A stretch of 64,000 bases of DNA from Beijerinckia indica subsp. indica ATCC 9039. GTDB lineage: Bacteria > Pseudomonadota > Alphaproteobacteria > Rhizobiales > Beijerinckiaceae. The stretch spans positions 1,431,501-1,495,500 of the forward strand of contig NC_010581.1 of assembly GCF_000019845.1 (NCBI RefSeq). The letters are read 5' to 3'. Both the position numbers and the translations under genes were made by a program. Shown here in pieces: positions 52,992 to 63,222 of the stretch (the stretch's first letter is position 1; each line of letters begins with the position of its first letter). The notes beneath the pieces are model-generated. The model was not told the DNA's origin and searched no databases. It was given only the letters and a program-made list of their open reading frames with translations.

Positions 52992-53891
52992 ATGAAGCTC
53001 GATGGCATCATGACATTTGTGGCGGTAGCGGAGGCAGGCTCGATTAGCGAGGCGGCCCGGCGTCTCAGCCTTTCCAAATCGGTGGTGAGTGAGCGTTTGT
53101 CCGACCTGGAACGGAGCCTTGGCACAGTGCTCTTCCACCGCACGACACGAAAACTTTCTCTTACCGAAGATGGCGCGGCATTTTTCGAACGCGCCGCGCG
53201 GATCACGCGCGACGTCGAAGAGGCTGCCGCTGATTTAGCGGAGCGCCGGGGCACTTTATCCGGCCCTCTTCGCCTCTCGGCGCCGGTGACGTTTGGGCGC
53301 ATGCATCTGGGGCCGGCGCTCTATCCATTCCTGGCGCAGCACCCAAGAATCGCGATGACCTTGGAGCTCGACGACCGGCGTGTGGATGCCTCAGCGGAGG
53401 GCTATGACGCCGTGGTACGGCACGGAAGGCTCGAGGATAGCCGCCTTATGGCCTGGTGCCTCGCATCCAGTCGGCGCCACCTGGTCGCGTCACCGAGCTA
53501 CCTCATACGTCACGGCACGCCAAAATCTTTGGCCGAGTTGGAACAGCATCGCGGCATTTTCTACACGAATAGAGGTGCGGCTGATTGGCGTTTCATGGGG
53601 CCGGAACATGCGACGATCGTTCGAGGGACGATCGGCCTCCGTGTCAATAATGGTGACATGATGCGTGACGCAGCCGTGGCCGGTCTTGGTATTGCGTTGC
53701 TCCCAAGCTTCATTGTTGGCGCGGAGGTCAGGACTGCGGCGCTGACTGTCATCGACGTGGGGGCTGAGGTCGAGCCAGAGTTCGTGTATATAGCCCATCC
53801 AGAGGGGCGGCGGCCGTCGGCTAAGCTCCGCGCGCTGGCTGATTGTCTACGCAAGACTTTCGGCGATCCGCCTTATTGGGACCGAATGTAG
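52992..53891 (+). CDS. LysR family transcriptional regulator
   Basis: Regulator of 299 residues. N-terminal winged HTH: MKLDGIMTFVAVAEAGSISEAARRLSLSKSVVSERLSDLERSLGTVLFHRTTRKLSLTEDG; C-terminal periplasmic-binding-protein-like effector domain from about residue 90. It belongs to the CrgA-like subgroup by its N-terminus (LDGIMTFVAVAEAGSISEAAR). It is divergent from the SDR gene and probably regulates it and itself. Confidence 0.93.
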   Translation: MKLDGIMTFVAVAEAGSISEAARRLSLSKSVVSERLSDLERSLGTVLFHRTTRKLSLTEDGAAFFERAARITRDVEEAAADLAERRGTLSGPLRLSAPVTFGRMHLGPALYPFLAQHPRIAMTLELDDRRVDASAEGYDAVVRHGRLEDSRLMAWCLASSRRHLVASPSYLIRHGTPKSLAELEQHRGIFYTNRGAADWRFMGPEHATIVRGTIGLRVNNGDMMRDAAVAGLGIALLPSFIVGAEVRTAALTVIDVGAEVEPEFVYIAHPEGRRPSAKLRALADCLRKTFGDPPYWDRM

Positions 53892-53900
53892 ATCATGCCG

Positions 53901-54569
53901 TCATGCGCTGGTTTCGATCGGCAAGCCGGCGGCTTTCCACTCCGGATAGCCGTCTTCGAGCCGGCGCACGAGATAGCCACGGGCTCTTAGCGCCGCGACC
54001 GCTTCGAAGGACAGGATGCAGTAAGGGCCACGGCAATAGGCGATCACTTCCCGATCTTGAGGAAGCTCGCTCAGGCGATGCTCCAACTCCGCAAGCGGAA
54101 TGCCGAGCGCACCGGGAAGATGGCCTGCCGCGAACTCATCCTCCGGACGCACATCGAGAAGCGTGACGAGGCCGTCCTGCAGCCTCGAAAGTAGATCCGC
54201 GCGCGACACAGGCTCCAGCGCATCAAGCGCCAGGAAGTAATCCGCTTTGACGCGATCGATCTCGGCGACGTTGCGCTCGCCCACGCGGCCGAGCGCATTG
54301 ATCAGCGCTACGATTTCGGCTTCGCCGGCGAGGCGGTAAAGGATGTGCTTGCCACGGCGCTCCGTTTCGACAAGGCGCGCACGCCGCAGAATCTGCAGAT
54401 GGCGGGATGTGTTGGCGAAGGTGAGGCCCGTGCGTGACGAAAGCTCCTCGACGCTGCGCTCGCCTTGCGCAAGGTGCTCCAGCAGTTCCAGCCGGTGCGC
54501 GTGGCCAAGCGCCTGCGCCACCTCAGCGAGGCTTTCGTAGATCGCCTGTTTCGGGCCGGTGCTTGACAC
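53901..54569 (-). CDS. ArsR-family regulator fused to a rhodanese domain
   Basis: Fusion of 222 residues. Residues about 10-95 are an ArsR winged helix (AQALGHAHRLELLEHLAQGERSVEELSSRTGLTFANTSRHLQILRRARLV), residues about 125-220 a rhodanese with active loop YCRGPYC. The HTH domain has no cysteine, so it cannot use the two-cysteine sensing of BigR/SqrR-type ArsR proteins; the only thiols are in the rhodanese loop. GTG 54569 has AGGA 6 bases upstream; ATG 54596 lacks a good site. It is divergent from a persulfide dioxygenase remnant, a typical target. Confidence 0.88.
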   Translation of the reverse strand: MSSTGPKQAIYESLAEVAQALGHAHRLELLEHLAQGERSVEELSSRTGLTFANTSRHLQILRRARLVETERRGKHILYRLAGEAEIVALINALGRVGERNVAEIDRVKADYFLALDALEPVSRADLLSRLQDGLVTLLDVRPEDEFAAGHLPGALGIPLAELEHRLSELPQDREVIAYCRGPYCILSFEAVAALRARGYLVRRLEDGYPEWKAAGLPIETSA

Positions 54570-54586
54570 ACTATTTCCTTTTATAT

Positions 54587-54608
54587 CATTCAGCATATTA
54601 ATTGAATG
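54587..54608. promoter_or_regulatory. Inverted repeat between ArsR-rhodanese and persulfide dioxygenase remnant
   Basis: CATTCA-10 bases-TGAATG in an AT-rich stretch directly upstream of both genes, in the position and style of an ArsR operator (ATTCA...TGAAT). Confidence 0.4.
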
Positions 54609-54636
54609 TATTTTCCCCAGCGAGGAGCACAAGCCC

Positions 54637-54852
54637 TTGATCCTCCGCCAGTTCCTTCACACCGATCCGGTCGGCATCTCTTATCTCTTCGGCTGCGGCG
54701 GCAAGGCGAGCGCGGCCGTCGTCGATCCTGTCGGTCCCATTCAGCTTTACCTGCACGCCGCCGAAGAGGCCAGGGCCGATATTCCGTCGGCGCCACTGGA
54801 GGCCATTCAGATCAGAGCGGCAAATTCCGATCTCGCGGCAGCTGCGGCCTGA
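54637..54852 (+). pseudogene. Persulfide dioxygenase-like MBL protein with internal deletion
   Basis: A 71-codon frame starts at TTG 54637 with GAGGAG 9 bases upstream. Residues 1-45 read LRQFLHTDPVGISYLFGCGG, then AVVDPV, the N-terminus of MBL-fold persulfide dioxygenases of the type found beside ArsR-rhodanese genes. The last ~22 residues (DIPSAPLEAIQIRAANSDLA) resemble the C-terminus of the same family. The Zn/Fe-binding HxHxDH core between them is missing, so an in-frame deletion of several hundred bases is inferred. The product cannot be a working dioxygenase. Confidence 0.65.
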
Positions 54853-54975
54853 CCCATGAGAGATGGAGCATTGGGACCTGGCTTTTGATCTTGTGCAAGA
54901 TGTCGAGCCGACAAGCGGAGTAAACAGTAAGGCTCGAAGGACCAAGATGAATTCTGTCAACGATGGAGCGAGCCC

Positions 54976-55341
54976 ATGCAAAGACATGTAATGCAGTTCG
55001 CCGCTACAGGATTTGGCGCTCTGAGCCTCATGCCCACCGCCGTCTGGGCTCAGACGGCATCGGAAGCAGAACGATACGCCGGGAGTCACCCTATGATGTG
55101 GTGTGGTGGAGGCCGTTACGTCATGATTTTCGGTCCGCTGCTGATGATTCTCTTCCTCGCGGTGTTTATCGCCGCTGTGGTTCTACTCGTCCGCTGGTTA
55201 GGCGGGCCGTGGCAGCGACCCGTGCCACCACATCCTACGCTGCCAAGTCGCACACCACTCGACATTCTCAAGGAGCGTTTTGCGCGCGGCGAGATCGACA
55301 AGGACGAATATGAGGAGCGACGGCGTGTGCTTGGTGAATAA
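54976..55341 (+). CDS. SHOCT-domain membrane protein
   Basis: Protein of 121 residues. An N-terminal hydrophobic segment (GFGALSLMPTAVWA, probably a signal peptide), a membrane helix (YVMIFGPLLMILFLAVFIAAVVLLVRW, residues about 48-74), and a C-terminal SHOCT motif (PLDILKERFARGEIDKDEYEERRRVL), a short C-terminal oligomerisation domain. The segment MMWCGGGRY before the helix carries a cysteine. Function unknown; SHOCT proteins of this size are common next to copper and redox genes. Confidence 0.85.
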   Translation: MQRHVMQFAATGFGALSLMPTAVWAQTASEAERYAGSHPMMWCGGGRYVMIFGPLLMILFLAVFIAAVVLLVRWLGGPWQRPVPPHPTLPSRTPLDILKERFARGEIDKDEYEERRRVLGE

Positions 55342-55627
55342 GGGATTCTGCCCGATGAGCCTGTCGTTCAGATGAAGTGAGGAAGGAACATCGAAGCAGA
55401 TCCTGCTGATCTTGTAATCAAATAGCGAATTCAAAGATAATAACTGTCAAGATTATAATAATAAATACCAGGAAAATGCCATAATTTCAGTGTAAAATCG
55501 CTGTCTGTAAGTTACAATGCATCTCAAAATCATGTCTTAACCGCAAGCGTTACTATTTCTTCTTCTATCATTGTGAATAGATAGACCGATAACGATGCCG
55601 TCTAAATCGTAATCTGGGAGACTAATC

Positions 55628-56788
55628 ATGAAGTTGAAGGAATCTTTCGCACGTGTTTCTTGCATAACCTTATCGGCTGCTGGCATAGCGCTCATGTCGC
55701 CGGTGGCAGCGCAGGCTACCGATAATAATTCCAGGCCCTTTCTTCCCCGCCTCATCATATCATCGACGATCCCGGGGAATGGCGATCTGAACCCTTATGG
55801 CATTGCTTTTGTGCCTGCAGGATTTCCACAAAACGGAACCATTGCATCAGGCGATATTTTGGTCTCGAACTTTAATAACAGCAGCAATTTGCAGGGAACA
55901 GGCACCACAATCATCAAGCTGACCCCGGACGGCTCTGTCGCACCATCGGTACCGGCGGGTGAGAGCGGTAATGCGACGACTATCTTTTCAAGTAAACTCA
56001 ATGGTTTGACAACTGCACTCGGGGTCCTCAGTGGCGGGTTTATCTTTGTTGGCAATGTGCCGACGCAAGATGGCACGATCGGCACGATCTCTAATGGCGC
56101 GCTCCAGGTTCTGGATCGTCAAGGTAACTTGCTCACCACGCTGACCGATGCTGTCTTTCTCGATAGCCCGTGGGATCTGACCATTAGTGACCACGGCACA
56201 AGCGCGCAGGTCTTCGTCTCGAATGTCTTGAGCGGCACAGTCTCGCGGCTCGACCTGACGGTTGGTTCTTCAAACATTACCGTCATGCGCAAGACGCAGA
56301 TCGCTCAAGGGTACACCCATGTCCCCAATGCGGCCGCTCTTGTGTTGGGGCCAACGGGGCTTGCTTATGACGAAAGCACTGATGTTCTTTACGTTGCCTC
56401 GACAGCCGATAACGCGATCTTCTCGATACCACATGCTGGCACGGCCTCGGGTGTGATCGATAAGGGCACTCTGGTGTTTTCCGATACGCATCTGCGCGGA
56501 CCTTTGGCGCTGGCCTTTGCGCCAAACGGGAATCTGCTCACCTCCAATGGAGACGCGGTCAACCCTGACCCAACCCATCCAAGCGAAATCGTGGAATTCA
56601 CCAAGGGCGGTGAATTTGTGAGACAATATAATGTCGACGCGGGTCAAGGCGCGGCCTTTGGCATTACCACCGCCCTTCCTGGCGGAGGACCCGGCTTCAA
56701 CTTTGCCGCCGTCAATGATGCGACAAATGCCTTTGCAGTCTATGGTTTAGCGCCGTTCTTGGACAAATTTGCTTCTGACGGGAAGTGA
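55628..56788 (+). CDS. Secreted beta-propeller-like protein of unknown function
   Basis: Exported protein of 386 residues with signal peptide (ISCITLSAAGIALMSPVAAQA region, cleavage after AQA near residue 31). The mature part has repeated strands such as NPYGIAFVPAGF, DILVSNFNN, GGFIFVGNVPT, SPWDLTISDH, LYVASTADNAIFSIP and GPLALAFAPNGNLLTSNGD, like NHL/SMP-30-type six-bladed propellers. GGGAG 7 bases before the ATG supports the start. The 286-base region upstream (55342-55627) is AT-rich and holds no gene. Composition differs from the GC-rich neighbours, suggesting recent arrival or specialised use. Confidence 0.75.
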   Translation: MKLKESFARVSCITLSAAGIALMSPVAAQATDNNSRPFLPRLIISSTIPGNGDLNPYGIAFVPAGFPQNGTIASGDILVSNFNNSSNLQGTGTTIIKLTPDGSVAPSVPAGESGNATTIFSSKLNGLTTALGVLSGGFIFVGNVPTQDGTIGTISNGALQVLDRQGNLLTTLTDAVFLDSPWDLTISDHGTSAQVFVSNVLSGTVSRLDLTVGSSNITVMRKTQIAQGYTHVPNAAALVLGPTGLAYDESTDVLYVASTADNAIFSIPHAGTASGVIDKGTLVFSDTHLRGPLALAFAPNGNLLTSNGDAVNPDPTHPSEIVEFTKGGEFVRQYNVDAGQGAAFGITTALPGGGPGFNFAAVNDATNAFAVYGLAPFLDKFASDGK

Positions 56789-56906
56789 ACGGTATCCAGC
56801 CTCGGTCCATGGGGACTCGGAGCGGCCATTGAGCCTCTGCGTTTTCCTGGAAATGGGTAAATTCGAGAGCTGTACCAGCGGTCACTTGGTATGGCCGCTG
56901 GTTAAT

Positions 56907-56923
56907 CGTTGCCCTTTGCAACG
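56907..56923 (+). terminator. Weak hairpin after the propeller gene
   Basis: CGTTGC-CCTTT-GCAACG followed by TTTC, 118 bases after the stop. The stem is short. Confidence 0.3.
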
Positions 56924-57050
56924 TTTCAACGCGAAAACGTTTTGGATTTCAGCCGGGGCGGCGTGAGGCTGTCAGCGAAATCCGTCAAAGCCTCTTCCAG
57001 GGCATGCAAATTTTCGCGTCGAAATATTGGTCGGCTATGGCTGAGGCCAA

Positions 57051-57461
57051 TTACTCAGCCGGCACGACAATGTCGTCGGGCAGGGGGCGCGGGCGGCGGT
57101 GTTCATCGATCGCCACGAAAGTGAAGATCGCTTCGGTCACTTTCGTTGTTTCATGACTGTCGCGGCTGCGCCGCCAAGCTTCGACCTCGATCTGCATCGA
57201 AGTACGCCCGCGCTTGATCAATCTGCCGAACAGGCTGACTTCGTCGCCGACGAAGACAGGGCTGTGGAACACCATGGCCTCGGCCTTGATGGTCGCTGCA
57301 CGGCCGCGTGAAACGAGGCTGGCGACGCTGCCAGCCGCCAAGTCCATCTGCGACATGAGCCAGCCGCCAAAAATATCTCCCGCCGGATTGGTGTCGGCAG
57401 GCATGGCGATAGTCCGAATTACGGGGGCTCCATTTGGCATGGAGGCTTCTTTAGCGAGCAT
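57051..57461 (-). CDS. Acyl-CoA thioesterase, YciA type
   Basis: Hotdog-fold thioesterase of 136 residues. The family motif IRTIAMPADTNPAGDIFGGWLMSQMDLAAGSVA contains the catalytic aspartate, then EAMVFHSPVFVGDEVSLFGRLIKRGRTSMQIEVEAW and the closing TEAIFTFVAIDEHRRPRPL. YciA enzymes cleave a broad range of acyl-CoAs in the cytosol. An ATG at 57440 (MPNGAPV) is an alternative start. It is minus-strand, 180 bases downstream of the YyaL gene's stop. Confidence 0.93.
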   Translation of the reverse strand: MLAKEASMPNGAPVIRTIAMPADTNPAGDIFGGWLMSQMDLAAGSVASLVSRGRAATIKAEAMVFHSPVFVGDEVSLFGRLIKRGRTSMQIEVEAWRRSRDSHETTKVTEAIFTFVAIDEHRRPRPLPDDIVVPAE

Positions 57462-57640
57462 AGGAGTCTTCCTGACTGGAGAGGGCGGCTACTCCAGGGG
57501 AACCGAAATGGTCCCTCACTTTTGTTATGGTGCGACCTTTTAGCAGGTTCGAGCTTGGCCGGAAACGGGAGGGCAGAGAAATTGGTAGCTTCCCCCGGAT
57601 GAGGCTCACTTTTATTTGAGGTGTCTCCCCGGCAAGGCGA

Positions 57641-59704
57641 TCACGCGATGCTGGCGGTACTTTCCAGCGCTTCGGCACTATGCACCGGGAGCGAACAGGC
57701 TCCACCCGAACAGACAAAGGCGGCGGCATCGCCAGCCATGGCCGCCTGGGCCTTGGCGGGATGATTGTCCGGCAGGGCTTCAGGCTTGTCGAGATCCATC
57801 ACGACGCGCTCGATGAAGGGCAGTTTCAATGCGGCGAGGTAGAGGTCGCGCCGCTTGGGCCCGGCGGTGACGATATCCTTGATCCGCAACCGCAGGTCGA
57901 GGGCATTGAGAATGCCGGCATGACCGACGAAACTTGTCCGCACGGAAGGCGCCACCGCTTTGAACAAGGCGTCGGCCTTGGCAAGCCAGCGATCATCGCC
58001 GGTAAGGCCCGCAAGGCGGATGAGAGCAGTCAGAAACACCGGATGGGCATTCGGAATAGCATCATCTGAGGTTGGCGACAGGCGCAGAATGACGTCGTTC
58101 GCGTCCTTGGCGGCCATGCACAACAGGCCACTTTCTGGATCCTGGTGATAGGTTTCGAGCTGTTCAGCGAAAGTGATCGCGTCGGCGAGATAATCGCGGA
58201 TCAGAATATCGGAAACGGCTGGATGATTGCGGACCTCGTGCAAGGCGATCGCGGCCCGTGTCATGGCAGCGTAATCGAGGGCCATGGCGGGGGTGACGAG
58301 GACACCGGCGCGCCAGCTATGGGCGAGCCTTTTGATGCCTTGGTCATCGATGAAATGCATCGTCGAAATGATGAAATCATAGGCCTTGGCAGCTATCGTG
58401 ATCCATTCCGGTGCGTCAAATGTCGTCGCGGCATTGACGAGAGAGGCGATCATCAGGCCGTTCCAATCGGCCATGATCTTGTCGTCGAGCCCCGGATGCA
58501 CGCGCTTCTCACGTACGGCGAAAAGCTTTTGCCGCATCGGCGCGAGCCTTTCCTCTTCCTCGTCGCTCGGGCGATGCGATTCAAGCCGGTTGAGGATGGT
58601 GACCATCGCCCCGTGTTTTTCCTCGGCCCAATTGCCGATCCGTCCGGCATTGTAGAATTTGCCGAAATAGATCGCGTCTTCGACACCCAATGTCTGGACA
58701 AGCTCTTCCCAGACCCAGACATAGAATTTGCCCTCGACGCCTTCACTGTCGGCGTCGAGGGCGGAACAGAAGGCGCCCTCCGGCGAGGTCATCTCGCGAT
58801 GCAGCCAGCCAACCGTCTCGCGCGCGCGGGTGAGGAAAAGCTCGTCGTTGAATTCTCGGAAACACAGAGCCAGCAATTCGAGGATCTGCGCATTGTCGTA
58901 GAGCATTTTCTCGAAATGCGGGACGAGCCACCGTTCATCTGTCGAATAACGGGCATAGCCGCCGCCGAGATGATCATAGATGCCGCCCTCGGACATGCGG
59001 TCGAGCGTATGGCGCACGAGATCGCGATAGGGGACCTTGCTGATCCGGGCGCCGGCGCGCCAGAGAAATTCGAAAATCGGCGTATTGGGGAATTTCGGCG
59101 AACCGCGCAGGCCACCATCGACTTGATCAATGAAATTGACCATTTGTGGGGCGAGATTGTTCATTTGCTCGAGGCTGAGCGCAGCGCCTTCCTCGCCAGC
59201 GGGGCGCTTGCCCAGGCCTTCGCGCACGACCTCGGTGTTTTTGGTGATGCGCTCGGGCTGTTTATCGAAGGCTTCCGCGACCGTCTTCAAGACGGTGACG
59301 AAGGCCGGCCGGCCGAAGGACTCGACCTTTGGAAAATAGGTGCCACCCCAGAAAGGCTCGCCCTTTGGCGTCAGGAACATGGTGAGCGGCCAGCCGCCGC
59401 GCTCGCCAAAGGCTTGCAACGCGCTCATATAGATATGATCGATATCGGGCCGTTCCTCGCGATCGACCTTGATATTCACGAAAAGCTCGTTCATGACCGC
59501 CGCTGTCTCGGGGTCCTCGAAACTCTCATGCGCCATGACGTGGCACCAATGGCAGGCGGCATAGCCGACCGAGAGAAGAATGGGCTTGTTCAGAGCCTGC
59601 GCTTCTTCCAGGGCAGCCTTGGTCCACATGCGCCAATGGACGGGATTATGCGCATGCTGGAGCAGATAGGGGCTAGCGGCTTGGCTGAGTTCGTTGGCTG
59701 ACAT
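57641..59704 (-). CDS. YyaL family thioredoxin-domain protein (DUF255)
   Basis: Large soluble protein of 687 residues, related to mammalian SPATA20 and bacterial YyaL. N-terminal thioredoxin-like domain with [22 protein letters not shown] (CxxC), [14 protein letters not shown] at the start, and a (alpha/alpha)6-barrel-like body with [32 protein letters not shown] and [14 protein letters not shown], typical of the family. Function is not settled. The frame runs in the opposite direction to the long plus-strand open frame across the same bases, which is not a gene. Confidence 0.95.
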   Translation of the reverse strand: [687 protein letters not shown]

Positions 59705-59968
59705 GGATCCATCTTCTCTTCAGAGCGCGTTCTCGGAATTCTACTCCAATCTCCGGGGCGCGGGGAGCTTGAAGAACGGGCGCGCGCGACCGCTTGGGCG
59801 GAGAGCGCTCCGCCTGGCGTTCCCTAATGAAGTGCAGTTCTTGGGCCAGCAAGGGTGAAGCTTGTTAAGACCACGGGACGAGGCCCCTCAGAATGTTGCT
59901 CGCTCATCCTTTATAGGTTTTGGTTTAAAGACCTGATCTTGTCTGAACCTTACTCGACAAATGTGAAG

Positions 59969-61324
59969 ATGACGCATTTCGCACAAGCCGAACCGGCCAG
60001 CCTGTCTCATGCTGCGACGCTTGAGACAATTTTTGCTCCTGCTTCGGGCCAGGGGCGTAGCGCCGTTGCCATCGTGCGCGTGTCGGGTCCCAAGGCGGGT
60101 TTCCTTCTTGGGGCCTTGGCGGGCTATTGCCCGGAGCCTCGGCGGGCGACGCTCGCTATTCTGCATGACCCCGAAAATGGTGAAGCGCTCGACGAGGCTC
60201 TGGTTCTATGGTTCCCGGGGCCGAAAAGTTTCACGGGCGAGGATTGCGCTGAGTTCCATGTGCATGGCGGCCGGGCGGTCATGGCGGGCTTGTTGGCAGC
60301 ATTAGGCCGGTTCGAGCAGGTGCGGCCGGCGGAACCGGGAGAATTTACCCGCCGCGCGCTGCTGAACGGCAAGCTTGATCTTGCCGAGGTCGAAGGTCTC
60401 GCCGATATGATCGAGGCCGAGACCGAATGGCAAAGGCGCCAGGCTTTGCGGCAGATGCGGGGGGCCTTGAGCCGCCAAGCGGAGATGTGGCGGCAAGCCT
60501 TGCTCGAGGCCTTGAGCCTGGCCGAGGCCGAAATCGACTTTTCCGACGAGGCCGATGTTCCTCCAGAAACAAGCCGACGGGTTGCTGCCTTGATCGAACC
60601 CGTGCTCGCGGATTTGCGGGCGGAGCTTGGGCAAGCCCGCGCTGGCGAGCGTATTCGGGAGGGGCTTTCCATCGTCATCATGGGGCCGCCCAATGCCGGT
60701 AAATCCACGCTCCTCAATGCTTTGGCGCGGCGTGAGGTGGCGATTGTCTCGGAGATTGCCGGCACGACGCGTGACTTGATCGAAGTCCATCTCGATCTCA
60801 AGGGATGTGCTGTGGTTCTGACCGATACGGCGGGCCTCCGGGACAATGCGGATAAGATCGAACAGATCGGTATTGCCCGCGCTTATGAACGAGGACGCGA
60901 GGCTGATCTCGTGCTCTGGTTGAGTGAAGCCGAGGCTCCGGTCGCGCCTCCAGAAAATTTGGGGATGGAGGTTTGGCCTGTTTTCACCAAGGCCGATCGC
61001 GTCGAGCCCTTAGAAAACAGGGAAGGCCTCGCCATCAGTGCCACGAGCGGGCTTCATCTTGGCCGGCTGGTCGAGGCCATTGCTGATTTTGCGGGGAAAC
61101 TCGCGCCCTCGGGCCATGCCGGCCTTATCACGCGGGCGCGCCATCGCCAGGCTTTCGAGCGGGCGGCGGCGGCGCTCGATCGTTGTATCCGCGAAGCGAG
61201 CCCCGTCGAATTGCTGGCCGAGGATCTGCGGCTTGCGGCGCAAGCTTTACTGAGCCTGACCGGACGGATCGAGACGGAAGAGATTTTGGGGGAAATTTTT
61301 GCGCGTTTCTGTATAGGAAAGTGA
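59969..61324 (+). CDS. mnmE: tRNA modification GTPase MnmE
   Basis: Works with MnmG to put the (carboxymethyl)aminomethyl group on wobble uridines. 451 residues: N-terminal formyl-THF-binding domain ([21 protein letters not shown]), helical domain, GTPase domain inserted around residue 230-370 (G1 [10 protein letters not shown]3 [16 protein letters not shown]), and the C-terminal FCIGK motif with the essential cysteine. ATG 59969 matches the family N-terminus better than the open frame to 59855. It is followed by mnmG 42 bases on. Confidence 0.97.
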   Translation: MTHFAQAEPASLSHAATLETIFAPASGQGRSAVAIVRVSGPKAGFLLGALAGYCPEPRRATLAILHDPENGEALDEALVLWFPGPKSFTGEDCAEFHVHGGRAVMAGLLAALGRFEQVRPAEPGEFTRRALLNGKLDLAEVEGLADMIEAETEWQRRQALRQMRGALSRQAEMWRQALLEALSLAEAEIDFSDEADVPPETSRRVAALIEPVLADLRAELGQARAGERIREGLSIVIMGPPNAGKSTLLNALARREVAIVSEIAGTTRDLIEVHLDLKGCAVVLTDTAGLRDNADKIEQIGIARAYERGREADLVLWLSEAEAPVAPPENLGMEVWPVFTKADRVEPLENREGLAISATSGLHLGRLVEAIADFAGKLAPSGHAGLITRARHRQAFERAAAALDRCIREASPVELLAEDLRLAAQALLSLTGRIETEEILGEIFARFCIGK

Positions 61325-61365
61325 GCGCGGCAAATGGAAAGACTGAAACAAGGACGGCCGGACCG

Positions 61366-63222
61366 ATGAAAGGGACCTATGATGTCGTGGTGGTGGGCGG
61401 TGGCCATGCCGGCTGCGAGGCGGCGGCCGCCTCGGCGCGGCTCGGCGCGCGCACGGCTTTGGTCACCCAGGCCTTTGCCACGATCGGGTCCATGTCCTGC
61501 AATCCGGCGATTGGCGGTCTCGGCAAGGGGCATCTTGTGCGCGAGATCGACGCGCTTGACGGGTTGATGGGCCGTGTAGCGGATGCGGCGGGCATTCAGT
61601 TCAGGGTTCTCAATCGCGCCAAAGGTCCCGCCGTGCGCGGTCCACGCGCCCAGGCCGACCGCAAGCTCTACCGTGCCGCCATGCAGGCGGAAATCCAGGC
61701 CGTTAACGGCCTGGATGTGATTGAAGGCGAGGCCGAGGGGCTTTGCTTCGATGGCGAAAAGATCGCCGGCGTTCTTGTTGGAGTGGAAACCCTGGCCTGC
61801 GCCGCCGTGGTGCTGACGACGGGCACTTTTTTGCGCGGGCTGATCCATATCGGTGAAAAGCAGGTCCGGGCAGGACGGATTGGCGAGGCGCCCGCCGAGG
61901 CTATGGGGTTGGCCTTGGAAGCGCTCGGCCTCAGCATGGGCCGGCTGAAAACCGGCACGCCGGCGAGGCTTGATGGACGCAGCATCGATTGGAGCCGGCT
62001 CGAACGCCAATCAGGCGATGTCGAGCCTGAGCCCTTTTCTTTTCTGACAGAAGCGATCACGCGACCGCAGGTCGATTGTTTCATCACGACGACGACGCCG
62101 GAGACCCATGCGGTCATTCGCGAGAATCTGCATTATTCACCGGTCTATTCCGGCGCGATCAATGGGCGCGGCCCGCGTTATTGCCCCTCGATCGAGGACA
62201 AGGTCGTACGCTTTGCCGATCGTGAAGCGCATCAGATCTTTCTCGAGCCCGAAGGGCTCGATGTGCCGACGATCTATCCCAACGGCATTTCGACAGCTTT
62301 GCCAGAGTCTGTCCAGGAGCGCTTTTTGCGCACGATTCCGGGGCTCGAACATGTCGCCATTCTCCAGCATGGCTATGCGATCGAATATGATTATGTCGAT
62401 CCGCGTGAATTGACGGCCGGCCTCGAGGTCAAGCGCGTGCCGGGCCTGTTCCTCGCTGGCCAGATCAATGGGACAACCGGCTATGAGGAAGCAGGCGCTC
62501 AAGGGCTCATCGCTGGACTGAACGCGGCTGCCCGGGCTGGCGGGCTCGCCCCCATCACCTTCGACCGTTCGGAAGCCTATCTGGGGGTGATGATCGATGA
62601 TCTCATCAATCGCGGCGTGTCCGAGCCTTATCGCATGTTTACCTCACGGGCCGAATATCGTCTGACCTTGCGGGCCGACAATGCGGATCAAAGATTGACT
62701 GGCAAGGGGATGATTCTGGGTTGTATTGGTCAGCAACGCGCCGAGATTTTCAAGGCGAAGAGCGAGGCATTGAATTCCGCGCGTGATCTGCTTGCGGGCT
62801 TGAGCCTCAGCCCCACTGAGGCAACGCGGCACGGCCTCAAGGTCAATCGCGACGGCGTCCGGCGCACGGCTTTTGATCTTCTGGCTCTTCCTGATGTGAC
62901 ACTTGAAACTTTGCGGTCTATCTGGCCAGAATTAAAGACAATTCCTGAGACTATCGCGGCACAGATCGAAATCGACGCGCATTATGCCGTTTATCTCGAC
63001 CGGCAAGAGGCCGATATCGCGGCTTTCCGCCGGGATGAGGGTTTGGCTCTGCCGACAGATCTCGATTATGCCTCCATGCAGGGGCTTTCCAATGAGATTC
63101 GTGGCCGTCTGGCGGCGATACGGCCCGCGACCTTGGGCCAGGCTGGTCGTATCGAAGGCATGACACCCACGGCGCTCACGCTTCTGGCGGCGCGTGTGCG
63201 GCGGGCTGGCGCTCACGCATGA
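61366..63222 (+). CDS. mnmG: tRNA uridine 5-carboxymethylaminomethyl modification enzyme MnmG
   Basis: FAD-dependent partner of MnmE, 618 residues. FAD-binding motif [21 protein letters not shown], then [39 protein letters not shown], and [21 protein letters not shown]; the conserved [19 protein letters not shown] near the C-terminal part is also present. The chosen ATG 61366 gives the usual start [13 protein letters not shown]. It overlaps the rsmG start by 4 bases. Confidence 0.98.
   Translation: MKGTYDVVVVGGGHAGCEAAAASARLGARTALVTQAFATIGSMSCNPAIGGLGKGHLVREIDALDGLMGRVADAAGIQFRVLNRAKGPAVRGPRAQADRKLYRAAMQAEIQAVNGLDVIEGEAEGLCFDGEKIAGVLVGVETLACAAVVLTTGTFLRGLIHIGEKQVRAGRIGEAPAEAMGLALEALGLSMGRLKTGTPARLDGRSIDWSRLERQSGDVEPEPFSFLTEAITRPQVDCFITTTTPETHAVIRENLHYSPVYSGAINGRGPRYCPSIEDKVVRFADREAHQIFLEPEGLDVPTIYPNGISTALPESVQERFLRTIPGLEHVAILQHGYAIEYDYVDPRELTAGLEVKRVPGLFLAGQINGTTGYEEAGAQGLIAGLNAAARAGGLAPITFDRSEAYLGVMIDDLINRGVSEPYRMFTSRAEYRLTLRADNADQRLTGKGMILGCIGQQRAEIFKAKSEALNSARDLLAGLSLSPTEATRHGLKVNRDGVRRTAFDLLALPDVTLETLRSIWPELKTIPETIAAQIEIDAHYAVYLDRQEADIAAFRRDEGLALPTDLDYASMQGLSNEIRGRLAAIRPATLGQAGRIEGMTPTALTLLAARVRRAGAHA

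Noticed and set aside
58145..59701. 518-codon plus-strand open frame
   Set aside because: It lies wholly opposite the YyaL gene, which has clear family motifs; long antisense frames are common opposite GC-rich genes.
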